A stretch of DNA of 64,000 bases. Origin: JBOHUC01 sp050733935 (GTDB taxonomy: Bacteria > Eisenbacteria > RBG-16-71-46 > DASYSL01). A program made the position numbers and the translations under genes. Location of the stretch: the NCBI GenBank assembly GCA_050733935.1, contig JBOHUC010000098.1:1-64000 (forward strand). The letters run 5' to 3'. The notes under the pieces were generated by a model. It worked only from the letters and a program-made list of their open reading frames with translations, was not told the origin of the DNA and ran no database searches. Positions 1-7,703 of the stretch are shown here, piece by piece (the stretch's first letter is position 1; each line of letters begins with the position of its first letter).

Positions 1-1
1 C

Positions 2-112
2 GATCGCCTGCTTCACCACAGCCATGTGCTCTCGATCAAGGGGAACAGCTACCGGCTTCGGGAGCGCCAGATGGCAGCGGCCAGTGCGCCGCAGTCCGTC
101 GGGGCAGCCTGA
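2..112 (+). CDS. istB: IstB-like ATP-binding transposition helper, C-terminal fragment
   Basis: The reading frame is already open at the window edge and ends at TGA 110-112. The visible residues (DRLLHHSHVLSIKGNSYRLR followed by a short tail) match the conserved C-terminus of IstB helper ATPases of IS21 elements. IstB is an AAA+ protein that assists the IstA transposase in target selection. Only the last 36 residues are present here because the window starts inside the gene. The downstream IS21-style terminal repeats support the call. Confidence 0.8.
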   Translation, partial: DRLLHHSHVLSIKGNSYRLRERQMAAASAPQSVGAA

Positions 113-213
113 GCAGAAAGGAGGGAGCCGAGTTCGCCAGAAGCGCCCCGCCCGACCGAGGGTGGTCCACTTTTACTTCATCATCTTGGTCCGGTTTTAC
201 CTCATCGTTGACA
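2..213 (+). mobile_element. IS21-family insertion sequence, right-hand remnant
   Basis: The window opens inside the end of an IS21-type element. An istB tail (2-112) is followed by about 100 bp of non-coding DNA that contains two spaced copies of a TGGTCC..TTTTAC motif (163-176 and 187-200, 24 bp apart) and then ends near CGTTGACA (206-213). IS21 elements are known for multiple internal terminal repeats and for ends of the form TGT..../....ACA, so the right boundary is inferred at about 213. The left end lies outside the window. Confidence 0.75.
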
Positions 214-281
214 CGAGCCGAAGGCTGTCAGGAGCCCGCGCATGAAAACCGCAACATAGCCCCCGGGAAACCGGAGACGGG

Positions 282-485
282 GTGAAAGTGGGGGAGTTAA
301 TCCGATTGTTGGAGCAAGACGGTTGGCGGTTGGTCCGAACGAAAGGAAGCCACAGGCAGTTCAGGAACCTGAGCAAGCCCGGGACGGTGACGGTTGCCGG
401 GAAGCCGAGCCTGGACATTCCGCCCGGCACGTTGAACTCGATCCTGAAGCGGGCCGGACTCAAGAGAAGGGGAGAAGGAGAATGA
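282..485 (+). CDS. hicA: HicA-family mRNA interferase toxin
   Basis: This is a 67-residue HicA toxin, a small dsRBD-like ribonuclease that cleaves mRNA when not bound by HicB. The protein shows the family pattern: GELIRLLEQDGW, then RTKGSHRQFR with the catalytic histidine in GSH, then a PGTLNSILKRAGL tail. The start is GTG, preceded by a GGAG at about 272-275. The stop overlaps the hicB start (ATGA at 482-485), the usual toxin-antitoxin coupling. It sits directly beside an IS21 end, which suggests acquisition with mobile DNA. Confidence 0.9.
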   Translation: MKVGELIRLLEQDGWRLVRTKGSHRQFRNLSKPGTVTVAGKPSLDIPPGTLNSILKRAGLKRRGEGE

Positions 486-700
486 CGAGGTACATGGTGG
501 TTATTGAGCGCGGAGAGACGAGCTGGGGCGCCCATGTGCCCGATCTGCCGGGATGCGTCGCGGTGGGCGAGACGCGAGACGAAGCTGTCCAGCTCATCCG
601 TGAGGCGATCGCCCTTCACATCGAGGGGCTCCGGCGTCAGGGTTTGCCAATCCCGAAGCCGACCTCGGAGGGGGAGTTCGTTGACGTGGAGGCTGCCTGA
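482..700 (+). CDS. hicB: HicB-family antitoxin
   Basis: This is a 72-residue HicB antitoxin beginning MTRYMVVIERGETSWGAHVP and carrying the family signature DLPGCVAVGETRDEAVQLIREAI with a partial RNase H-like fold. It lacks the C-terminal DNA-binding extension present in longer HicB proteins, so autoregulation may depend on another factor. The ATG lies in the ATGA overlap with hicA, and a GAGAAGGAG Shine-Dalgarno stretch sits just upstream. It would neutralise the HicA ribonuclease by direct binding. Confidence 0.9.
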   Translation: MTRYMVVIERGETSWGAHVPDLPGCVAVGETRDEAVQLIREAIALHIEGLRRQGLPIPKPTSEGEFVDVEAA

Positions 701-782
701 CACGCCGCTGGCCCCGAGCACCGTTATTATGCGGAGAGCGTGAACTGGACTCGCCCCCGACCGATGGAGTGAGGAGAGCAAG

Positions 783-1007
783 ATGAGAGGTGAACCGGAA
801 CACCGTGACGCGGACGAGCTGTCCGTGCCAGAGAAGATTCTCCGTGTGCAGGATCTTTGGGACGACATTGCGCGCTCGCCGGGCGATGTTGAACTCACGG
901 AAGCGCAACGCGACGAGGCAGAGCGCAGACTCCTCGCGCACGAGAGCGATCCGCGGGAGTACTCCTCGTGGGAGGAGGTTAAGCGCAGACTGGAAGGTGG
1001 TCGGTGA
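783..1007 (+). CDS. addiction module antitoxin (Unstab_antitox / TIGR02574 type)
   Basis: This is a 74-residue acidic protein. Its core, ILRVQDLWDDIARSPGDVEL followed by SWEEVKRRL, matches the TIGR02574 / PF09720 putative addiction-module family, which normally pairs with a ParE/RelE toxin. The start codon follows GAGGAGAGCAAG. The stop overlaps the GTG of the next frame (GTGA at 1004-1007), as in intact antitoxin-toxin pairs. The partner toxin is truncated here, so this is probably an orphaned antitoxin. Confidence 0.8.
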   Translation: MRGEPEHRDADELSVPEKILRVQDLWDDIARSPGDVELTEAQRDEAERRLLAHESDPREYSSWEEVKRRLEGGR

Positions 1008-1246
1008 GGCGCTCGGTCCAGCTCCTGCGAGAGGCGGAGCGAGAATTGGAGGACGCATTCTGGTGGTATGAGCGTCAGCGCAGGGGTCTCGGCCTCGAGT
1101 TCCTATTGGCGTTTGACGCTGCGGTCGCGCCGCCAACATGCCCCGGGGCATGTTGGCCCTGCAGTTTGACGCCCCAAGGTACCAGCTCAAACATATTGTC
1201 GGATAATCAGTTGAACAATTCGTATTTGAATTACTCCACACATTGA
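1004..1246 (+). pseudogene. ParE/RelE-family toxin, truncated after about 42 residues
   Basis: The first about 42 residues (GTG start; LLREAERELEDAFWWYERQ then GLGLEFLLAFDAA) look like the N-terminus of a ParE-type toxin of the RelE/ParE superfamily. Homology stops abruptly at about 1131, exactly where a perfect 26-bp palindrome begins (1132-1157). The remaining frame to the stop at 1246 is low-GC and does not resemble ParE; the expected C-terminal catalytic or structural strands are missing. It is therefore a toxin broken by insertion or recombination. Confidence 0.7.
1132..1157. repeat. perfect 26-bp palindrome at the parE break point
   Basis: The 13-bp arms GCCAACATGCCCC and GGGGCATGTTGGC form a perfect inverted repeat without a spacer. 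Its core TGCCCCGGGGCA is also found twice in the tandem repeat near lepB (53982-53995 and 54075-54088), so it may belong to a dispersed REP-like family. It coincides with the loss of ParE homology. Confidence 0.7.
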
Positions 1247-1261
1247 GTAATAATACTCAAT
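1242..1261. promoter_or_regulatory. AT-rich inverted repeat, probable operator before the ATPase gene
   Basis: ATTGAGT (1242-1248) and ACTCAAT (1255-1261) form 7-bp arms around AATAAT and end 3 bp before the ATG at 1265. The preceding about 80 bp is clearly AT-richer than the rest of the window. A TTGAAT (1226-1231) and TAATAC (1251-1256) could be promoter elements (19-bp spacing, weak). Confidence 0.4.
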
Positions 1262-1264
1262 ATT

Positions 1265-2479
1265 ATGAGTAATCTAGGGCAGTCTCGACAGGCCATCCGA
1301 CGGCCGTTTGCGGCCGAGCTTGCCCGGCGCCTGGCGGAGCCGCGGCGCTTCATTCAGATCGTGGCAGGGGCCCGACAGGTCGGGAAGACAACGCTGGTCC
1401 GGCAGGTGACCGAGGAAGCCGATGTCCCGGTCCGCTACGCGAGCGCCGATGAGCCCACGCTCCGTGGACGCGGCTGGGTCGCCGAGCAGTGGGAGACCGC
1501 CCGCCTCGAGGCTGGCTCCTCGGGATCCGTTCTGGTCCTCGATGAAGTGCAGAAGGCCCCTGGCTGGTCCGAGTCGGTCAAGCGGCTGTGGGACGAGGAC
1601 ACCCGCGCGCAGCGACCACTCAAGGTCGTGCTCCTCGGCTCCGCCCCACTCCTGGTTCAAAGTGGTTTGACCGAGAGCCTGGCGGGACGCTTCGAGGTGC
1701 TGCACCTGCCGCACTGGTCCCTTTCCGAGATGAGAGCGGCATTCGGATTCTCGCTCGATCAGTACCTCTACTTCGGCGGCTACCCCGGGGCGGCCCCGCT
1801 CGCATCCGAACCCGAGCGGTGGCGCCGCTACATTCTGGATGCGCTCATTGAAACGACGATCGCGCGCGATGTGCTCCTTCTCACGCGTGTCGACAAGCCG
1901 GTTCTCCTGCGTCGCCTCTTCGAGCTGGGTTGCCGATACTCGGGGCAGGTGCTGTCCTACACCAAAATGCTCGGCCAGCTTCATGAGGCAGGGAACACGA
2001 CGACCCTCGCTCACTATCTCGACCTCCTCGCGGGTGCAGGACTCCTCGTGGGTCTTTCCAAGTACTCGGGCCGGACCGTGCGCCAGCGAGGATCGAGTCC
2101 CAAGCTTCAGGTGCTCAATACGGCGCTAATGACAGCCTCCTCCGGATTGACTCTGGAAGAAGCCCGTGGCGATCGTGACTTCTGGGGCCGGCTGGTGGAA
2201 TCCGCCGTGGGGAGCCACCTTGCGAATGCCTCCGCTGCCGGGGAGTGCGAGCTTTCCTACTGGCGCGAGGGCGATCGCGAGGTGGACTTCGTCGCGCGCC
2301 GCGGACGCACGCTCGTGGCAATCGAGGTCAAGAGTGGTCGCGATCGTGGCGCGCACTCAGGCATCGCCGCGTTTACGGCCGCGTTCAAACCGAGGCGCAC
2401 GCTCCTCGTCGGTGCCGACGGGGTCCCCGTGGAGCGGTTCCTTTCCGAGCCTGTAGGGCCCTTGCTCGAGGCAACTTAA
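1265..2479 (+). CDS. AAA ATPase with DUF4143 C-terminal domain
   Basis: This 404-residue protein has a P-loop GARQVGKTT (residues about 35-43) and a Walker B-like VLVLDEVQKAPGW (about 95-107). It ends with a DUF4143 region containing REVDFVARRG...IEVKSG, reminiscent of a PD-(D/E)XK nuclease core. Such ATPases are abundant, often mobile, and of poorly known role (suspected toxin or defence association). The upstream DNA is AT-rich and unlike the gene itself. Position beside an IS21 end and TA genes fits an accessory island. A T-tract hairpin follows the stop. Confidence 0.85.
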   Translation: MSNLGQSRQAIRRPFAAELARRLAEPRRFIQIVAGARQVGKTTLVRQVTEEADVPVRYASADEPTLRGRGWVAEQWETARLEAGSSGSVLVLDEVQKAPGWSESVKRLWDEDTRAQRPLKVVLLGSAPLLVQSGLTESLAGRFEVLHLPHWSLSEMRAAFGFSLDQYLYFGGYPGAAPLASEPERWRRYILDALIETTIARDVLLLTRVDKPVLLRRLFELGCRYSGQVLSYTKMLGQLHEAGNTTTLAHYLDLLAGAGLLVGLSKYSGRTVRQRGSSPKLQVLNTALMTASSGLTLEEARGDRDFWGRLVESAVGSHLANASAAGECELSYWREGDREVDFVARRGRTLVAIEVKSGRDRGAHSGIAAFTAAFKPRRTLLVGADGVPVERFLSEPVGPLLEAT

Positions 2480-2507
2480 AGCGCGCCGGCCCGTGAACCG
2501 CTTTTTT
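2478..2507 (+). terminator. possible rho-independent terminator after the ATPase gene
   Basis: AAAGCG (2478-2483) can pair with CGCTTT (2499-2504), with a GC-rich loop between them, and the 3' arm runs into six T residues (2502-2507). The stem is short, so the call is tentative. Confidence 0.35.
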
Positions 2508-2670
2508 GATCGCTCCATGATCCAGGTCATACGAGTCCCCTCGAGAGCCCGGATACCCTTCTGGTCAAGGCCTGGGTGGTAGCCACCAGCCCCACGAACC
2601 AGACCTGCTGCGGGTCGCCCCCCACGCCTCCGCTGTGAATGAATGGAGTCTCTGCTTTCAGGAGGCGACC

Positions 2671-4677
2671 ATGTCCACGATTGTCTCTTGCCGCCCAGCT
2701 CTCGGAGCGCTCATCGGACTTGCGGCGCTCCTTGTGATCGCCCCGCCCTCCCAGGCCCAACTCGGCTTCACGGAGTTCGCCCTCAGCGACACGACGCTCA
2801 ACTCGGTCCCCGCGACGGATTTCTGGATCGCCTCCGCTGCACCGGCCGACGTGGACGCCGACGGGGATCTCGATCTCCTGATCGCGGGCTACTACGTGGT
2901 CTACGCGACGGAGGCGGATCCCGAGGGGCTCGTCGAGTATCGTCTCACTCTCTATCGCAACGACGGTCCGGCCAATGCGACAACCTGGAACCTCACGCCG
3001 ATCCCCGTGAACCCAGGAACCCTTCTCTTCGGCTCGGCCGATCTCGCGTGGGGCGATTACGACAACGACGGCGATCCCGATGTGGCCGTCGCCGGCGAGG
3101 GCGAGATGGTGCTGTACCGGAATGACGGCGGCACGCTCGTCGCCACGCCGACTGTCTTCCCCGCGTACAACGAGGACGGTGACTTCACGACCATGGACCA
3201 GCGTTCGCTCTCGTGGGCCGACTTCGACAACGACGGCGACCTCGATCTCCTCGTGCCGTCCGTGGTCTCGGAGTTCGATTGGGAACCGACCGTGCTGCTG
3301 CGAAATGACGGAGCAGGCGCGGGCGACGCGTGGACGTTCACCGACGCGACGGCTGGCCTTCCCATCGCCCAGAACGCGGTCAGCAGCTGGGCCGATGCGG
3401 ATCAGGACGGCGATCTCGACCTTTTGCTTGGCAACGTGAGCTCGTTCGGAAACAACTTTCTCGAGACCTGGCGGAACGATGCCGGCACGCTCGTGCGCGC
3501 CGACACGGACCTTGCGTTCATCCGCTACGGAACGGCCGACTGGGGCGATCCTGACGCGGACGGAGACTTAGACATCGTCTACTGCGGGAACATCGATTTG
3601 CCCGACAAGACGGGCGAAACCGTCGTGCGCATTCTCGTAAACGATGGGGCTGGAGGCTACACGCCACTCGACGTCGCAAGAGATTTTTTCTCGGATCCGG
3701 GGGCCCCGTGGCTCGACTTCAGCGCGGTGACGTGGGCCGACTACGACTCGGATGGCGACGTCGATCTGCTCGTGAGCGGCCTATGGCTGGGCGACGGTGA
3801 GATCCTCGGGCAAGCCGTCGTCTACCGGAACGACGGGGGAACGCTCGCGCCGGGGAGCGAGCCGCTCCCCGCGCCCATCGCCGGCAACGCGGGCGGCGCG
3901 TTCGCCTGGTTCGACGTGGACGGAGACGGCGACCTCGACTACTTCGTCGCCGGCGCCTACTACGTCGAGGGTGGGAACGGGCTCGTCGAGGCGCGGACAC
4001 AGCTCTTCCGGAACGACGCGAGCGTCGCGAATGCGTCACCGCTCGCGCCGACCGGGCTTGCGTCCGTGATCAACGGAGCCGACGGCGTCACGCTCGACTG
4101 GAACGCTTCGAGCGACGACAGCACGCCGTGGTCGGCGCTCACGTACGAGCTCGAGGTCGTGGCACAGGGCGGAGGCGGAGCGCGCGCAGGTGTGGCCGGC
4201 GGGGGACCGAGTCCCATGCGCGCGCTCCCGCAGCCGGGCAACGTGAGCCGGAACACCTCGTGGGCGCTCTCGGGGCTTGCACCCGGCGCGTATTCCTGGT
4301 CCGTGCGCGCGCTCGACAGCGCGTTCAACGGTAGCGCGATCGCGCAGGGTTCCTTTGTCATCGGCGGGGTTGCGGTTCCGGGGCCGGGCGAGCTCCGGCC
4401 GGGAGCCGGTCTTGCGCTTTCGGCTCCGTTCCCGAACCCGACGCGCGTCGGTGAGCGGGCGACGCAGTTCACGCTTCGCCTCGGTCAGGCCGGTTCCGTG
4501 CTCGTCGCGGCCTACGATCCGGGAGGCCGACGCGTGGCCGTTCTTCACGACGGACCGCTATCGGCAGGCGAACATCGCGTGTCGTTCGATGCACGCGACC
4601 TCGCGAGTGGAACCTATTTCGTTCGGGCGATCGGACCCGCTGGGGAGGCGGCGCAACGCGTGACGATCGCCCGCTGA
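2671..4677 (+). CDS. secreted VCBS/FG-GAP repeat protein with FlgD-like C-terminal domain
   Basis: This is a 668-residue exported protein. The start at 2671 is chosen over an upstream ATG because AGGAGG (2660-2665) lies 5 bp before it and the signal peptide (GALIGLAALLVIAPPSQAQ) then begins properly. At least seven calcium-binding-type repeats with DxDxDGDxDL motifs follow, as in VADVDADGDLDLL and YDSDGDVDLLV, forming a beta-propeller-like VCBS/FG-GAP region. A fibronectin-like segment and a terminal FlgD/T9SS-type Ig domain (SAPFPNPTRVGERATQFTL, ending SGTYFVRA) follow. It is probably a cell-surface or extracellular adhesin-like protein; no enzymatic motif is seen. Confidence 0.85.
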   Translation: MSTIVSCRPALGALIGLAALLVIAPPSQAQLGFTEFALSDTTLNSVPATDFWIASAAPADVDADGDLDLLIAGYYVVYATEADPEGLVEYRLTLYRNDGPANATTWNLTPIPVNPGTLLFGSADLAWGDYDNDGDPDVAVAGEGEMVLYRNDGGTLVATPTVFPAYNEDGDFTTMDQRSLSWADFDNDGDLDLLVPSVVSEFDWEPTVLLRNDGAGAGDAWTFTDATAGLPIAQNAVSSWADADQDGDLDLLLGNVSSFGNNFLETWRNDAGTLVRADTDLAFIRYGTADWGDPDADGDLDIVYCGNIDLPDKTGETVVRILVNDGAGGYTPLDVARDFFSDPGAPWLDFSAVTWADYDSDGDVDLLVSGLWLGDGEILGQAVVYRNDGGTLAPGSEPLPAPIAGNAGGAFAWFDVDGDGDLDYFVAGAYYVEGGNGLVEARTQLFRNDASVANASPLAPTGLASVINGADGVTLDWNASSDDSTPWSALTYELEVVAQGGGGARAGVAGGGPSPMRALPQPGNVSRNTSWALSGLAPGAYSWSVRALDSAFNGSAIAQGSFVIGGVAVPGPGELRPGAGLALSAPFPNPTRVGERATQFTLRLGQAGSVLVAAYDPGGRRVAVLHDGPLSAGEHRVSFDARDLASGTYFVRAIGPAGEAAQRVTIAR

Positions 4678-4708
4678 GCCGCAGGACGTGCACGGAGGTG
4701 GCACGAGC

Positions 4709-6253
4709 ATGAACACCGTTCTCCAGACCGAGGCCGTGGTCAAGACGCGTCAGGGTGAACTGCGCGGCCGGCATGCCGACGGCGTGTTCACGTTTCTGGG
4801 CATTCCTTACGGGGCGCCGCCCACGGGCGCACGCCGGCTTCGACCGCCACAGCCGGTCGAGCCTTGGAACGGCGTCCGAGACGCGCTGGGGTACGGCGCG
4901 GCGCCCCCACAGCTGCTTCCCGATCCGGAGACGCGGAAGTTCGTCCCGGATCCTTCGGAGCCCGGCGAAGACTGTCTCAACCTCAACCTCTGGTCTCCGG
5001 CGCTGGGTGCAGCCGGGCTTCCGGTCATGGTCTGGATTCCCGGCGGCATGTTCGAGGCCGGATCGGGCGCGAGCTACGACGGCAGCCGTTTCGCGCGCGA
5101 TGGTGTGATTTGCGTGACCATCAACTACCGCGTCGGCGCCGATGGATTCCTTCACCTGGGCGACGGGATCGCCAATTGTGGATTGCTGGACCAGGTCGCG
5201 GCCCTCGAATGGGTGCGGGAGAACATTGCCGCGTTCGGCGGTGATCCCGCGAACGTGACAGTCTTTGGCGAGTCCGCGGGAGCGATGAGCATCGGCACGC
5301 TTCTCTCGATGCCACGCGCCGAAGGTCTCTTCCGGCGCGCCATTTGTGAGAGCGGAGCAGCGCACCTCGTCATGTCGGCTGCGACCGCGCTCCGCATGAG
5401 CCGGCGGCTTGCGGAGAAGCTCGGTGTCGAAGCGAAGCGGGATGCGCTCGCCGCCGTTCCGGTCGAGCGCTTCCTGGCCGTTCAGGCGGAGCTCAAGGCG
5501 GAGCTCCTCGCACATCCGGATCCACAGCGCTGGGGCCTCGAGGTCGTCCGGAGCTTGCTTCCGTGGCATCCGGTCGTCGATGGCAACGTCGTTCCCTCGC
5601 TCCCTCTCGCGCGAATCCTCGCGGGAGCTGGCGCGAAAGTCGATGTCCTGATCGGGTCGAACACTGAGGACTGGAAACTGTTTCGCGTGTTGGACGGCGG
5701 CCTCGACAGAGTCAACGATGCGATCTTGACCGGACCCGTGGACATCCACGGCTATCTCGCTCTCGAGACGTACGGGCTTCGGGCTCGAACCGCGATCGCG
5801 GTCTATCGAACGCTCCATCCGGGCGCGAGTCCGGGCGAGGTCCTTGCCGCGGTGCAGACGGATTGGTGGTGTCGGATGCCCGCGATTCGCCTAGCGGATG
5901 CGCATGTGAGAAGCGCCGGACCCGCGGCGGCGACCTACATGTACGAGTTCGCCTGGCCTTCGCCGGTCTTTGGCGGACGGCTGGGCGCCTGCCACGGGCT
6001 CGAGATCCCGTTCGTCTTCGACACGCTCGACCGGGGCGCGGAGCAGATAGTCGGCCCACTCCTCGGGCCTTCGCCTCCGCAGCAACTTGCCAGGACGATG
6101 CACGCGGCCTGGATTGCGTTCGCGAGGAGCGCAAATCCGGGCTGGCCAAGATACGACCTCGAGCGCCGGGCGACGATGCGCTTCGACACGGTCTCGAAGG
6201 TCGTGTACGATCCCCGGCCCGCCGAGCAGGAGCTGTGGAAAGGCATTCTCTAG
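4709..6253 (+). CDS. type-B carboxylesterase / lipase (cytoplasmic form)
   Basis: This 514-residue protein belongs to the carboxylesterase type B family, alpha/beta hydrolases that cleave carboxylic esters. Visible features are the FLGIPYGAPPTGARRL N-terminal signature, the oxyanion hole region WIPGGMF, the nucleophile elbow FGESAG (Ser189), a likely acid residue near SNTEDW and the catalytic His in ACHGLEIPFVF. There is no signal peptide, unlike the related domain fused to GrpB at 34508-36637. The ATG at 4709 is preferred over GTG 4688 because GGAGGTG precedes it. It lies 31 bp after the VCBS gene. Confidence 0.88.
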   Translation: MNTVLQTEAVVKTRQGELRGRHADGVFTFLGIPYGAPPTGARRLRPPQPVEPWNGVRDALGYGAAPPQLLPDPETRKFVPDPSEPGEDCLNLNLWSPALGAAGLPVMVWIPGGMFEAGSGASYDGSRFARDGVICVTINYRVGADGFLHLGDGIANCGLLDQVAALEWVRENIAAFGGDPANVTVFGESAGAMSIGTLLSMPRAEGLFRRAICESGAAHLVMSAATALRMSRRLAEKLGVEAKRDALAAVPVERFLAVQAELKAELLAHPDPQRWGLEVVRSLLPWHPVVDGNVVPSLPLARILAGAGAKVDVLIGSNTEDWKLFRVLDGGLDRVNDAILTGPVDIHGYLALETYGLRARTAIAVYRTLHPGASPGEVLAAVQTDWWCRMPAIRLADAHVRSAGPAAATYMYEFAWPSPVFGGRLGACHGLEIPFVFDTLDRGAEQIVGPLLGPSPPQQLARTMHAAWIAFARSANPGWPRYDLERRATMRFDTVSKVVYDPRPAEQELWKGIL

Positions 6254-6304
6254 GCTCGCGACAATCCAACCGGAAGAGGGCGCCCGCGTCGTACCTTCTC
6301 TTGC

Positions 6305-7024
6305 ATGGAGGAAAGGTGGACGTGGGCGCTCATTCATAGTCCGCTGGTCGGGCCCTCGACCTGGAGCCGCGTCGCCGCGGAGCTCGAGCGCTTGGGACTT
6401 CGGGCTCTCGTCCCCACGCTTGTCGATTCGGAAGCGGACGGCAGGGCCTACTGGGAACAGCACGTTCAATCCGCCGTCACGGCCATCGATTCCTTTTCAT
6501 CAGGGGCGAGTCCTCTCATCCTCGTCGGACACAGCGGCGCGGGACCGATCCTGCCGGCGATCGGGAATCGCCTCGAACGTCCGCCAGCCGGCTACGTCTT
6601 CGTGGACGCCGGGCTTCCGAGCCATCGAACCAGCCGTCTCGAGATGTTGAAATCCGAGTCTCGTACATGGGCGGACGAGTTCGAGAAGCACCTCGAAGCA
6701 GGCGGGCGCTTTCCGAACTGGAGCGATGCGGATCTTCGGCCTCTCATCCCGGATGAGAAGCTTCGCGACGCCGTACTCACGGAGATGCAACCGCGCGGCC
6801 GGGACTTCTTCACCGAGTCCATCTCCGTTCCGGAGGACTGGTCGACGGTCCCGAGCGGTTACATCCAGTTCAGCGACGCGTACGCCGTGCCCGCAGAGCA
6901 CGCGCGCCGGGCAGGCTGGCCTTTTATCCGGCTTCAGGCCGGCCACTTCCACATGCTCGTCGATCCCGCGGGGGTCGCAGGCGCGCTGGTCGAAATCAGC
7001 GGGCGGCTCCTCACTGCCGTGTGA
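6305..7024 (+). CDS. alpha/beta hydrolase
   Basis: This 239-residue hydrolase has the nucleophile elbow LVGHSGAG (Ser77) after a SPLVGPSTWSRVAAEL N-terminal strand-turn, and a C-terminal AGHFHMLVDP with the catalytic histidine. The lengths and motifs resemble small esterase or MhpC-like proteins; the substrate cannot be inferred. No signal peptide is present. No good Shine-Dalgarno precedes the ATG, so initiation may be weak or leaderless (TACCTT at 6292-6297 lies 7 bp upstream). Confidence 0.75.
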   Translation: MEERWTWALIHSPLVGPSTWSRVAAELERLGLRALVPTLVDSEADGRAYWEQHVQSAVTAIDSFSSGASPLILVGHSGAGPILPAIGNRLERPPAGYVFVDAGLPSHRTSRLEMLKSESRTWADEFEKHLEAGGRFPNWSDADLRPLIPDEKLRDAVLTEMQPRGRDFFTESISVPEDWSTVPSGYIQFSDAYAVPAEHARRAGWPFIRLQAGHFHMLVDPAGVAGALVEISGRLLTAV

Positions 7025-7060
7025 CGCCGTCCCGCTTTGCGGACAGCCGCGTTTGACGTC

Positions 7061-7089
7061 TTGACACTAGTAACGCGGCGCGTTACTAT
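7061..7089 (+). promoter_or_regulatory. sigma-70-type promoter of higBA copy 1, leaderless geometry
   Basis: TTGACA (7061-7066), 17 bp, then TACTAT (7084-7089), 6 bp, then the GTG of higB at 7096. Transcription would start on the first base of the start codon. An operator palindrome, AGTAACGC/GCGTTACT with a 3-bp centre (7069-7087), covers the spacer and part of the -10, the expected position for HigA autorepression. Confidence 0.8.
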
Positions 7090-7095
7090 CCCGTC

Positions 7096-7377
7096 GTGAT
7101 CCGGAGCTTCCGCGATAAGGACACCGAACGGCTGTTCGCCCGGGAGCCCGTCAAGAAATGGGGTCGGGACGTGCAGCGCTCGAGCCTCCGAAAGCTGCGA
7201 ATGCTGGACGCAGCCATTGCCCTGGAGGACCTCAAGTCCCCTCCTGGCAATCGCCTGGAGAAGCTGGCGGGAGATCGAGCCGGACAATGGAGCATTCGGA
7301 TCAATGACCAGTGGCGGATCTGCTTTGTCTGGCGGGGCACCGATGCCGACGAGGTCGAGATAGTCGATTATCACTGA
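7096..7377 (+). CDS. higB: HigB-type RelE-family toxin (copy 1)
   Basis: This is a 93-residue toxin of the RelE/HigB (plasmid maintenance killer) family, ribosome-dependent mRNA endonucleases. It starts MIRSFRDKDTERLF and shows LEDLKSPPGNRLEKLAGDR and the C-terminal QWSIRINDQWRICFVW strand pair. The GTG is placed exactly 6 bp after the -10, so the mRNA is probably leaderless. Its partner higA follows after 10 bp. A second, divergent copy lies at 14789-15425; both share the PPGNRLE and IRINDQ(W/Y)RICF motifs. Confidence 0.92.
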   Translation: MIRSFRDKDTERLFAREPVKKWGRDVQRSSLRKLRMLDAAIALEDLKSPPGNRLEKLAGDRAGQWSIRINDQWRICFVWRGTDADEVEIVDYH

Positions 7378-7387
7378 GGGGGCAGCA

Positions 7388-7693
7388 ATGGTTCGAAAGC
7401 GTCTCGATCCAGTTCATCCGGGTGAGGTCCTCTTCCACGAGTTCCTCGAGCCCCTCGGCCTAACCCAGTACCGGCTGGCCAAGCACCTCAGGGTGCCGGC
7501 CCGGCGGATCAATGAGATCGTCCACGGCACGAGGGCCATCAGCGCCGATACGGCCCTTCGGCTGGCACGCTTCTTCGGGACGTCGGATCGGTTTTGGCTC
7601 AACCTCCAAGCGGCCTATGACCTCGATCTCGAGCGGGATCGCCACGGCCAACGAATCCAACGGGAAGTGCCGGTATTTCGGAAAGCCGGATGA
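7388..7693 (+). CDS. higA: HigA-type antitoxin, XRE family (copy 1)
   Basis: This 101-residue HTH protein starts near DPVHPGEVLFHEFLEPLGLT, typical of HigA, with the helix-turn-helix in YRLAKHLRVPARRINEIVHG and the family tail TALRLARFFGTSDRFWLNLQ. It binds HigB and should repress the promoter through the palindrome at 7069-7087. The ATG is preceded by GAGGGGG (Shine-Dalgarno), in contrast to the leaderless higB upstream. Confidence 0.92.
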   Translation: MVRKRLDPVHPGEVLFHEFLEPLGLTQYRLAKHLRVPARRINEIVHGTRAISADTALRLARFFGTSDRFWLNLQAAYDLDLERDRHGQRIQREVPVFRKAG

Positions 7694-7703
7694 GGGAAGA
7701 TCT

